Part shown: positions 30,337-37,829 of the stretch, in pieces | How positions within the stretch are numbered: the stretch's first letter is position 1 | How the letters are laid out: every line of letters begins with the position of its first letter | Origin: Clostridiales bacterium | GTDB taxonomy: Bacteria; Bacillota; Clostridia; Christensenellales; Aristaeellaceae | Direction: 5' to 3' | Assembly (NCBI GenBank): GCA_012728435.1 | Contig: JAAYFC010000048.1 | Location: 1 to 38,286 of the forward strand | DNA length: 38,286 nt | Made by a program: the position numbers and the translations under genes | Notes under the pieces: generated by a model | What the model saw: the letters and a program-made list of their open reading frames with translations, nothing else | The model's database searches: none | What the model was told of the DNA's origin: nothing

Positions 30337-32418
30337 ATGGCTGATTATCTAACCCAAGACATCCGGAACATCGCCTTGATGGGGCATGGCAGCGAGGGCA
30401 AGACGACCCTGGCGGAGTCGATGCTCTTTGCTGCGGGCAATATTGACCGCCAAGGCAGGGTGGAGGACGGCTCCACCACGACCGACTACGACGCGGAAGA
30501 GACCAAGCGCGGCATTTCCATTTCTGCCGCTGTCGCGCCCGTTGAGTGGAAGAAGACCAAGATCAACCTGGTCGATGTGCCCGGTTATTTCGATTTCATC
30601 GGCGAGGCCATTGGCCCCTTGCATGTTGTGAACACTGTGGGCATCGTGGTGTCCTCCGTCGGCGGCATCTCCGTGGGTGCAGACAAAGCCTGGCATGCCG
30701 CTGAGAAGAACGGCCGCGCGCGCATGTTCATCATCAACCAGATGGACCGCGAGAACGCCGATTATGACAAGGTGCTGCACGAGCTGCGGGAAACCTATGG
30801 CGGCAGCGTGGTACCGCTGATTGTGCCCATTGGCAGCGCTGCCAATTTTAAGGGCGTGGTCAACCTGCTGGAAAACAAGGCCTTTGAGGGCGCTGGCAAG
30901 GCACTGAAGGAAGTGCCCGTCCCCTCGGAGCTGGCCGACACCATGGAGCAGTATATCCAGGAAGTCACCGAAGCCGCCGCTGAGGCGGATGATGACCTGC
31001 TGGAGAAGTTCTTTGAGCAGGGCGAGTTGTCCCATGAGGACATTTTGATTGGCTTCCGCAAGGGCATGCGCACAGGCAAAATTGTGCCCGTCGTCGCGGT
31101 CTCCGCGCTTACCGGTGTGGGCGTCGCCAAGCTGCTGGACATGGCGGTGGATTACCTCAACTCCCCCGTAGGCACCCAGATGGAAGGCATCAACCCCAAG
31201 ACGGATGAGGCGGTCGTGCGCAAGTGCGACAACGCGGATCCCTTCTCCGCCTACGTGTTTAAAACAGTGGCTGACCCCTTTGTGGGCAAGCTGTCCTTAA
31301 TCAAGGTGGTTTCCGGCAGCCTGACACCCGCCACCAACCTGTACAACGCCAACCAGGAAAAGAACGAGAAATCCGGCGGCCTGTTCATGATGCGCGGCAA
31401 GAAGCAGACCAGCGTGCAGGTGCTCAACGCAGGCGATATCGGCGCTTTGAGCAAGCTGAACTTCACCGAGACCGGCGACACCCTGTGTGATCCCGGCCAG
31501 CCCGTGAAGTACCAGGGCATCGACTTCCCCGAGCCCAGCTTCAGCAAAGCGGTCTACGCCGCCAAGCAGGGCGAGGAGGACAAGGTCTTCACCGGCTTGG
31601 CCCGCCTGCATGAGGAGGACCCCTCCATCACCGTCAGCAAGAACACCGAAACCACCGAGACCATCCTGTCAGGTCAGGGCGAGTTGCACCTGGATGTGGT
31701 CCGCTCCAAGCTGGCTACCAAATTTGGCGCCACCGCAGCCTTGGAGGATCCCAAGGTGCCCTATCGGGAGACCATCCGCAAAACCGTGTCGGCCCAAGGC
31801 CGCCACAAGAAGCAGTCCGGCGGCCATGGCCAGTTCGGCGATGTATGGATTGAGTTTTCTCCCATTGGCGACACCAACATCGAGTTTGAGTTTGTGGACA
31901 ACGTCGTAGGCGGCGTGGTGCCGCGCAACTTCATCCCCTCGGTCGAAAAAGGCCTGCGGGAGAACATTGTGCGCGGCGTGCTGGCGGGCTACCCCATGGT
32001 GGGCCTGCGTGCCAGGCTGTATGACGGCTCCTACCACGCGGTGGACTCCTCCGAAATGGCCTTCAAAACCGCTGCCCGCATTGCCTACCGCAAGGGCTGC
32101 CAGGATGCCAGCCCCGTGCTGCTGGAGCCCATCATGAGCGTCAAGGTCTTGGTGCCGGACGAGTACATGGGCGACATCATGGGCGATATCAACAAGCGCC
32201 GCGGCCGCATCATGGGCATGGACCAGGTGGAGGGCCAACAGCAGGTATCCGCCGAGGTGCCCCAGTCCGAGATGTTCAAGTACGCGACCGACCTGCGAAG
32301 CATGACCCAGGCGCGCGGCTCCTTTACCATGGCTTTTGAGCGCTATGAGGAAGTGCCCGCGGACGTCGCCAAGAAGGTTATCGAGTCCGCGAAGCGCGAA
32401 GAGGAAGAAGAGGACTAA
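30337..32418 (+). CDS. Elongation factor G-like GTPase (EF-G2 type paralogue)
   Basis: 693 aa with full EF-G architecture and no internal break. GTPase motifs: G1 GHGSEGKTT (16-24), switch I KRGISIS (Ser where EF-G has the Mg-binding Thr), G3 DVPGYFDF with Tyr84 in place of the catalytic His, and G4 NQMD (134-137) instead of NKMD. Domain II, III and IV/V features are present (GQGELHLDV, KKQSGGHGQFGDVWIE, and EYMGDIMGDINKRRGRIMGM). The tail is acidic (EEEEED). It is a family of EF-G-like proteins distinct from FusA, without a firm function. ATG 30337 follows GGGGGA; the frame from 30307 is rejected. It is a single-gene unit with its own promoter and terminator. Confidence 0.92.
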   Translation: MADYLTQDIRNIALMGHGSEGKTTLAESMLFAAGNIDRQGRVEDGSTTTDYDAEETKRGISISAAVAPVEWKKTKINLVDVPGYFDFIGEAIGPLHVVNTVGIVVSSVGGISVGADKAWHAAEKNGRARMFIINQMDRENADYDKVLHELRETYGGSVVPLIVPIGSAANFKGVVNLLENKAFEGAGKALKEVPVPSELADTMEQYIQEVTEAAAEADDDLLEKFFEQGELSHEDILIGFRKGMRTGKIVPVVAVSALTGVGVAKLLDMAVDYLNSPVGTQMEGINPKTDEAVVRKCDNADPFSAYVFKTVADPFVGKLSLIKVVSGSLTPATNLYNANQEKNEKSGGLFMMRGKKQTSVQVLNAGDIGALSKLNFTETGDTLCDPGQPVKYQGIDFPEPSFSKAVYAAKQGEEDKVFTGLARLHEEDPSITVSKNTETTETILSGQGELHLDVVRSKLATKFGATAALEDPKVPYRETIRKTVSAQGRHKKQSGGHGQFGDVWIEFSPIGDTNIEFEFVDNVVGGVVPRNFIPSVEKGLRENIVRGVLAGYPMVGLRARLYDGSYHAVDSSEMAFKTAARIAYRKGCQDASPVLLEPIMSVKVLVPDEYMGDIMGDINKRRGRIMGMDQVEGQQQVSAEVPQSEMFKYATDLRSMTQARGSFTMAFERYEEVPADVAKKVIESAKREEEEED

Positions 32419-32448
32419 TATTCAGATTGGTTCAAAAAGAACCAGCCA

Positions 32449-32482
32449 AAAAGGGTTGCCGTGTTCGCGCGGCAACCCTTTT
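32449..32482. terminator. Bidirectional terminator between the EF-G-like and CapA-type genes
   Basis: Thirteen-base perfect stem AAAAGGGTTGCCG/CGGCAACCCTTTT (32449-32461/32470-32482). It has A-runs and T-runs on both sides, so it serves both convergent genes. Confidence 0.88.
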
Positions 32483-32513
32483 GATGTCAAAGAATAAAAT
32501 GGATGGTTTGGTA

Positions 32514-33569
32514 TTATTTGCCCCAGGGCACAAAGTCCTGCACAGCGCCCTGCTGATCGACAAAGGGGTTTAACTTAAGCCTTGAATCTTTTTGCACCTG
32601 CCGCATCACTGCCTGCGCTTCCTCGCCATTGATTAAAATGGGCTGATAGTTGTTCTCAGGCTGCACACTGCTGATGTGGATCGGCCAGATGGTAAGCTGA
32701 TGCCCTGTATAGACATCATCCTTAAAATGCAGCTTAAACTGTGCCACGATGCTGGTGGGGCTGTGCAGGTTTTCGTCAACACCGGTATTGCCACCAAATG
32801 AGGCATTGCCCAGGGAGTACATCTGGGTGACGCCGTCTTTTACCAAAACGCCCTGGGCTACGTGCGGATGATGACCAATCACAAGATGCGCGCCCAGGCC
32901 GCGCAAGATGTTTCCGTAGCGATCCTGCATGCTGCCATGCGTCTTCCGGTACTCCATGCCGGCATGGACGGAAGCCACAATCACCTGGCAGCCTGCCTCT
33001 TTTAAGTCTTCGAAGCATTTTGCCACTTCTTTTTGGTGATCCTTATAATACAAAGGGATGACGCCGACAAACCCAATTTTAATGCCGTCCTTTTCCCAAA
33101 TGGCGGTGTGATTCCCTTGCGCTGTGGAGCCGGCGTATTTTATCCCATGCTCTTTTAGCGCCTGAATTGTGCTGTCATAGCCCTGTTGGCCGTAATCGCC
33201 GGAGTGATTGTTGGCAAGGTTGACCACTTCAATGCTGTTTGCGGGCAGAAGGGCTGCGTAGGAGACCGGCCCCCTGAAGGTGTAACGGCTTTTGGAGTAG
33301 GGCGCGTCATCATTGAACACCTGCTCCAAATTGACCAGGGTGATGTCATCCTCAGCGATGAGCGACTGGAGCATCAAATAGGGATGAGTGGGCCCGTTTT
33401 TCTCAATATAGCGTTGAAAAGCATAGTCCTTTGTGCTGACAATATCATTGCTGCCAAAAATGTTATCACCAAGGCAGGTTAAGGTAATGACCTGTTCGTT
33501 TGCGTGAGCCACGCCAATCACCATGAATGACAACATCAATATCAGGATTAATCGTTTTGTTTGCTTCAT
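32514..33569 (-). CDS. CapA-type (PGA_cap) metallophosphoesterase, secreted
   Basis: 351 aa. A signal peptide (about 1-24, ending VAHAN) is followed by the CapA/PgsA pattern: LTCLGDNIF, LVNLEQVF, VNLANNHSGDYG, VASVHAGMEY and VIGHHPHV, which supply the metal-binding Asp, Asn and His residues. Relatives take part in poly-gamma-glutamate or capsule assembly, but here no other PGA genes are present. Two ATGs (33572, 33569) lie in tandem; the second has better spacing to GAGGAG. It is divergent from the envelope operon at 33702, and the two -35 boxes are three bases apart. Confidence 0.88.
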   Translation of the reverse strand: MKQTKRLILILMLSFMVIGVAHANEQVITLTCLGDNIFGSNDIVSTKDYAFQRYIEKNGPTHPYLMLQSLIAEDDITLVNLEQVFNDDAPYSKSRYTFRGPVSYAALLPANSIEVVNLANNHSGDYGQQGYDSTIQALKEHGIKYAGSTAQGNHTAIWEKDGIKIGFVGVIPLYYKDHQKEVAKCFEDLKEAGCQVIVASVHAGMEYRKTHGSMQDRYGNILRGLGAHLVIGHHPHVAQGVLVKDGVTQMYSLGNASFGGNTGVDENLHSPTSIVAQFKLHFKDDVYTGHQLTIWPIHISSVQPENNYQPILINGEEAQAVMRQVQKDSRLKLNPFVDQQGAVQDFVPWGK

Positions 33570-33606
33570 CATACTCCTCGGTCTTCCTCCAGCTGAACGT
33601 ACCCTG

Positions 33607-33635
33607 AATATTGCACAGAACCCTTGTAATGTCAA
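33607..33635 (-). promoter_or_regulatory. Promoter of the CapA-type gene
   Basis: On the minus strand TTGACA (33630-33635), 17-base spacer, AATATT (33607-33612). The -10 is weak. Its -35 forms the palindrome GTCAA-CGC-TTGAC (33631-33643) with the -35 of the divergent operon. Confidence 0.5.
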
Positions 33636-33638
33636 CGC

Positions 33639-33667
33639 TTGACGAAAAATAACGCCGTTGCTATACT
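33639..33667 (+). promoter_or_regulatory. Promoter of the envelope operon
   Basis: TTGACG (33639-33644), 17-base spacer, TATACT (33662-33667), 34 bases before the first ATG. It is back to back with the CapA promoter, so one protein bound between them could control both directions. Confidence 0.75.
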
Positions 33668-33701
33668 CACAAGCGGCGCAAACATGCGATGGAGGTATTG
33701 A

Positions 33702-34661
33702 ATGCATATCAAACGGAAGCTGATGATGGCCCTGATGGCGGTGGTGTTGTTGTGTCAGGTCTCCTGTGCGGCCGCAATGAGTTTTGAACCTTTGCCCATG
33801 GATGTCTCAACAGGCGGGCCTGTGCCGAAGGATGCAAACTACCTGTCCGATACAAAGTATGAGGATTCATCCATCTCCGTTGAGATTGGCACGGGCCGAT
33901 ACGCTGATTCTGAGTACCATTATGCCCACATCAAGCTGACCCACCCCTCCCAGCTGCGCACCGCGCCGGCAGGAATGGTCAACTCCCTCTCAGCAACCTT
34001 CAAAAGCTCCGCCACCGCAAGGGGGCGCCTGGTGGCCAACAAGGTCAATGCTGTCGTTGCCATCAACGGGGACTATTATACCAAGACGGACAAATGCCAG
34101 GTTGTCATGCGCATGACAAACCAGGTCAGAAACGCAGCCAGGGGCGATATGGACCTGCTGATCATCGACAAAGAGGGCAATTTTGACGCGATCAAGGAAT
34201 GCACCAAGGAAAACTACCAGGATTACTATGCCCTTCATCAGGAGAGGATGTACCAGGTCTTCTGTTTTGGGCCGGTGCTTGTTGAACAAGGCGAATCCGT
34301 CATTGCGGATGATTATCGCAACGGGAATGTCGGCTCCCAGAATAAAACCCAGCGCGCGGGCATCGCCCAGCTGGGCGAGCTGGAGTATCTGCTCTTAACC
34401 ACTGCAGGGCCGCAAAGCAAGAATTCCAAAGGGGTCACCATTCCAGAGTTTGCCAAACTGATGGAGACCATTGGGAAAGAGCTTTCACCCACAGGCTGTC
34501 AACTGGGCTTTAACCTGGATGGCGGCAACAGCACCACCCTGGTGTTTAAAACACCAAGGGGCACGGGCAACAAATTATTGTATACAAAAATCAACTCGCC
34601 GGAGATTGAGCGGTTCTTAAGTGACATCATCTATTTCTCCACCCTGGAACGCGATGATTGA
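33702..34661 (+). CDS. Phosphodiester glycosidase (NAGPA) domain protein, secreted
   Basis: 319 aa. The signal peptide (about 1-25) is unusual in ending LLCQVSCAAA, with Cys18 and Cys22 but no consensus lipobox. The mature protein has NAGPA-domain features: VVAINGDYYTK (about 118-128), RAGIAQLGELEYLLLTTAG, and GFNLDGGNSTTLVF (about 271-284) as the conserved C-terminal motif. Family members cleave sugar phosphodiesters, and bacterial ones are linked to exopolysaccharide or wall polymers. The RBS is GGAGG. It is the first gene of the operon and runs 8 bases into the next. Confidence 0.85.
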   Translation: MHIKRKLMMALMAVVLLCQVSCAAAMSFEPLPMDVSTGGPVPKDANYLSDTKYEDSSISVEIGTGRYADSEYHYAHIKLTHPSQLRTAPAGMVNSLSATFKSSATARGRLVANKVNAVVAINGDYYTKTDKCQVVMRMTNQVRNAARGDMDLLIIDKEGNFDAIKECTKENYQDYYALHQERMYQVFCFGPVLVEQGESVIADDYRNGNVGSQNKTQRAGIAQLGELEYLLLTTAGPQSKNSKGVTIPEFAKLMETIGKELSPTGCQLGFNLDGGNSTTLVFKTPRGTGNKLLYTKINSPEIERFLSDIIYFSTLERDD

Positions 34662-35625
34662 GCCTGTCTTTCTCTTCAAGGAAACTGGTTTTCCGCTGTC
34701 AGCCTTTTGGGCAGCGCTGCTGCCCTGCTTGGCGGTTGCCGTTTTTTTGTTGTTTCATCAGTCCAGGAAAGCGGGCTTGAAAGCTGCGCTTCCTTTGCTG
34801 TTTGTGCTGATGGCTGTGCCCACCTCCTTGTTTTTGGGGCGCTTAATCTATTGCCTGGTGCGCTATGAAGACATCTTCTTTAGCGAAACCGGGGAATTTG
34901 CCGGTTTGGGCAATTTTTTCACGCCTTCTCCTTATGGGTTCAGCATCATCGGAATCATCCTTGGTACCTTGATTTCCGCAGTTTTTTCGGCCCGTGCACA
35001 GGGCATCAGGACATCCGCGTTAACGGATGCGGCAGCCCTTCCTGCCGCCTTGCTGATTGCTTTTTGCAGGTGGCTGGAGCCGCTGAACGGGCAGGGCTAC
35101 GGCGATTTTGTGGAGACACCGGTTTTGCAGCATTTTCCGCTCAGCATTTCCAGCGAAATGGGGGACTATTTCCTGTCCGTCAGCTTCATCCAGGGCAGCT
35201 TGGCCATTGTGCTCTTTGCCGCTTTGCTCCTCATGGGGAAGCAGCTGGATGCCCGCGGCCTCAAAACCGTGTTTTTTCTCTTGTTTTTTACAGCATCCCA
35301 AATTCTGCCAGAAAGTTTCAGGCGGGATGACGCGCTGTTTATCTTTATCTTCGCGCGTGTCACGCAGGTGGGCTATGCGGTGTTGTTTTCCCTTACCGCG
35401 TTTACAGTGTTCTGGCGCCATGCCCAGTCAACAGGGCAAGTCAGCAGGTTCTACTTGAATAGCGGGTTGATCCTGCTGGGGGTGGTCATCTGCATTCTGT
35501 GCGAGTTTGCGCTGGACAAAACAAATTATCCAAAATCAGCAGTCTATGCTGTGATGGCGCTCACGCTTTTGATGATGAGCCTGTTCACCTGGCCCAAAGC
35601 ACGTATTGAAAGGACGGTTTCATGA
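34654..35625 (+). CDS. Divergent Lgt-like (prolipoprotein diacylglyceryl transferase) membrane protein
   Basis: 323 aa, eight to nine hydrophobic segments. Residues 124-150 align without gaps to the E. coli Lgt core as I remember it: D125 to D129, R139 to R143, N145-G146, G150. E220 and R223 match the C-terminal EFFR motif. However, Lgt N146 is Glu (E142), E151 is Gln (Q147), R239 is Gln (Q216), and the HGG histidine is missing. It looks like an Lgt-fold protein with an altered active site rather than the housekeeping enzyme. ATG 34654 overlaps the upstream gene by 8 bases without a clear RBS; the frame to 34621 is rejected. It overlaps the RCC1 gene by four bases. Confidence 0.6.
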   Translation: MIEPVFLFKETGFPLSAFWAALLPCLAVAVFLLFHQSRKAGLKAALPLLFVLMAVPTSLFLGRLIYCLVRYEDIFFSETGEFAGLGNFFTPSPYGFSIIGIILGTLISAVFSARAQGIRTSALTDAAALPAALLIAFCRWLEPLNGQGYGDFVETPVLQHFPLSISSEMGDYFLSVSFIQGSLAIVLFAALLLMGKQLDARGLKTVFFLLFFTASQILPESFRRDDALFIFIFARVTQVGYAVLFSLTAFTVFWRHAQSTGQVSRFYLNSGLILLGVVICILCEFALDKTNYPKSAVYAVMALTLLMMSLFTWPKARIERTVS

Positions 35626-36788
35626 AGAAACTAGGGATTGTTCTGCTGCTCCTGGCCTTATGCCTACCCGCCCGGGCAGTAACCTATCCGGTGCCAAACG
35701 GCATGCCTGTGATTTTGGCGGTTGGCGGAAGTTTCGCCTACGCCCGTGACAATCAGGGGAAAATCTATGTCTGGGGCGACAATCAATACGGCCAACTGGG
35801 GCGCGGGGACACCCGCCAGTCCTTCAAAGTCGGCACCTTTGAAACCCAAAATCAGGAGATTGACCTAAGCCGCCTCAAGGACATTATCCCGGCTTCGGAT
35901 TATAGTTTTTTGCTTCTGGACGACAGCACCTTTTACGGTGTGGGCAACAACTCCTATCTGCCGCTCACACGCAAAGGTTCGCCCCATAAAAAGCATGTGC
36001 TGGCCGACCTTGATGTAACGATTGCCGATATGAAAACCGGTTTTGGCCATGTGCTGGCGCTGACGGATGAGGGGGAGGTCTACGCCTGGGGACGCAACAA
36101 CCGCGGCCAGGTTGGCAACGGCAACCGGAAAAATGTCATGACACCCTACAAGCTGCCGCTTCAGAACATTGTTAAGATTGAGTGCGGCGGGAAGTATTCC
36201 CTGGCGCTGGACGACCAGGGGGTCCTGTGGGGATGGGGCGATAATGAGTACAACCAGCTCTCCCCCAAAAAGCAGATTGACTTTACCACCCCTGTTCAAA
36301 TCCAGTATGGAGAGATTGACATCTTTCAGCTGGAAGCCAACGGCGCAAGCGTCGTGCTCCTTGATACGCAGGGGGTGCTGTGGACCTGGGGGCGCAACGA
36401 TATGCACCAGCTGGGCTATGACACCAAGGGCCAAACAACCGCAGTGCCGGGCCCAGTGCCTCTGCCTGGCAAAGTGACCTACGTCGCCTCATACAGCTCG
36501 CAGACCTATGCCATTTTAGAAGGCGGCGCGCTGTGGTCCTGGGGAAACAACAGCTATGGGCAGCTGGGCCAAGGCTTCCGCTCCGCAGCAAGCCAGGGGG
36601 TTCTGCCAGGGCTTGCCTGGGAAAAAGACATCGTGATGGTGATGGGGGGCAGCCTCTTCGTGGTGGCCATGACCGAGGACGGCAGGCTCTTGACTGCCGG
36701 CATCAGCAAATTTGGACAGCAGGCAAGGGGAGATGGCAAAAGCGTCTACACCCTGTCTGAAACAGAGATTGACCTGATTTTGCCATAA
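35622..36788 (+). CDS. Secreted RCC1-repeat beta-propeller protein
   Basis: 388 aa. A signal peptide (about 1-19, LLLLALCLPARA, with Cys14) precedes seven RCC1-type repeats: YVWGDNQYGQLGRGD, FYGVGNNSYLPL, YAWGRNNRGQVGNG, WGWGDNEYNQL, WTWGRNDMHQLG, WSWGNNSYGQLGQG and LTAGISKFGQQARG. Seven is the number needed to close one propeller, so this is probably a complete domain with nothing fused to it. RCC1 propellers bind proteins or, in bacteria, unknown ligands. The start overlaps the Lgt-like stop by four bases (ATGA). Its role is presumably as a binding or scaffold protein outside the cell. Confidence 0.88.
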   Translation: MKKLGIVLLLLALCLPARAVTYPVPNGMPVILAVGGSFAYARDNQGKIYVWGDNQYGQLGRGDTRQSFKVGTFETQNQEIDLSRLKDIIPASDYSFLLLDDSTFYGVGNNSYLPLTRKGSPHKKHVLADLDVTIADMKTGFGHVLALTDEGEVYAWGRNNRGQVGNGNRKNVMTPYKLPLQNIVKIECGGKYSLALDDQGVLWGWGDNEYNQLSPKKQIDFTTPVQIQYGEIDIFQLEANGASVVLLDTQGVLWTWGRNDMHQLGYDTKGQTTAVPGPVPLPGKVTYVASYSSQTYAILEGGALWSWGNNSYGQLGQGFRSAASQGVLPGLAWEKDIVMVMGGSLFVVAMTEDGRLLTAGISKFGQQARGDGKSVYTLSETEIDLILP

Positions 36789-36837
36789 AGCCAAAACAAC
36801 ATATTTATAGTAATAATTAAAAGGAGATATTATACAA

Positions 36838-37659
36838 ATGAAAAAACTGGCGATTCTACTGCTCACGTGCCTGATCCTTGTGCAATGCGTCCCAACGCTT
36901 GCGGCAATTGAGCGTCATCAGGCCTTGGACGCGGCGTTTTCCATGCTGGAAGAGGGAAACATTTTCCTCACCCGCTATAACGAGCTAACCGGTGCCGAGA
37001 TCCAGCCCATGTACAAATATGGCTTGCCGTATTTCTTTGGCGGCAAGAATACTGATTACCTGATGAACATCAAAAAGCCGCTGGAGACAACCAGGTATTA
37101 CAGCCCCAAACGCAGCTATGTATACGGCTTTGACTGTTCCGGCTATACGCAATGGATTAATCAGCAAATTGGCAAACCAAAGCATGACAAATTGTCCTCC
37201 ATGATTTTGAAGTATTCTTTGTATAAGAACAATCACCTGCCCATCAAGGAGCTGCCCTCGCAGGAGTGGCACGAGCATCTTGTCATCGGCGATTTCCTTG
37301 TGGCCAAGACCCGCGCGCGGCATATCATGATGTACATGGGCACATTGGCGGATTATGGTTTTACCGCGGAAAACGCGCCGGAGCTGGCACAGTATCTGAA
37401 TCACCCCTTGGTCATCCATGATGGGCCCAACTTCTTTTATCCTGAGCGCTATGAAAAATACATTGAAGAAAATGGGCTAAAAAACGTCACGACAACCAAC
37501 GGCGGTGTCATGATCTCCATCGTGGGTGTCCCGGCCACCGCCTTTCCGCTTACGACTGAGAGCAACCGGGAGACCTATCACTACTTTGAGTTAGAAGGCT
37601 ATCCGCTGACCCTGTATGATCTGGACGCGGCCACCTCCTATGTCTGGTTTAGGATGTAG
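36838..37659 (+). CDS. Secreted NlpC/P60-type cysteine peptidase
   Basis: 273 aa. A signal peptide (about 1-23, with Cys11 and Cys17) is followed by the catalytic-Cys motif YGFDCSGYTQW (C100) after LPYFFGGKN. The probable catalytic His is RHIMMYMGT (H162). This order matches NlpC/P60 cell-wall endopeptidases, though long inserts make it a divergent member; an amidase-like activity is also possible. The RBS AAGGAG lies about 11 bases before ATG. A gap of 49 bases separates it from the RCC1 gene; no strong promoter is seen in the gap, so it is likely the fourth gene of the same operon. Confidence 0.78.
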   Translation: MKKLAILLLTCLILVQCVPTLAAIERHQALDAAFSMLEEGNIFLTRYNELTGAEIQPMYKYGLPYFFGGKNTDYLMNIKKPLETTRYYSPKRSYVYGFDCSGYTQWINQQIGKPKHDKLSSMILKYSLYKNNHLPIKELPSQEWHEHLVIGDFLVAKTRARHIMMYMGTLADYGFTAENAPELAQYLNHPLVIHDGPNFFYPERYEKYIEENGLKNVTTTNGGVMISIVGVPATAFPLTTESNRETYHYFELEGYPLTLYDLDAATSYVWFRM

Positions 37660-37684
37660 TGAACAGCTGCCCAGCCTGGACCCT

Positions 37685-37710
37685 CCGCCGCTCTTTGAGC
37701 GGCGGTTTTC
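37685..37710 (+). terminator. Terminator of the envelope operon
   Basis: Eight-base stem ccgccgct/agcggcgg with a five-base loop, followed by ttttc. Confidence 0.82.
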
Positions 37711-37749
37711 ATGGGCTGATCAATCATATCGCACAGCCAGCATTTTTCA

Positions 37750-37779
37750 TTGACAAACCTTGTCTTCGGATGGTTTAAT
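37750..37779 (+). promoter_or_regulatory. Promoter of the XRE-cupin regulator
   Basis: TTGACA (37750-37755), 18-base spacer, TTTAAT (37774-37779), 51 bases before the ATG. Confidence 0.72.
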
Positions 37780-37811
37780 AGTACCTGCCTTATGGTTTAG
37801 CATACCTAAAC
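37770..37811. promoter_or_regulatory. Tandem repeats over the regulator promoter, possible autoregulatory sites
   Basis: ATGGTTTA occurs at 37770 and 37792, 22 bases apart (two helical turns), each followed within eight bases by TACC. The first copy overlaps the -10. The second forms GTTTAG-N5-CTAAAC (37795-37811). The arrangement fits binding by a dimeric XRE protein. Confidence 0.5.
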
Positions 37812-37829
37812 AACGAAGGGGAGGTTACC

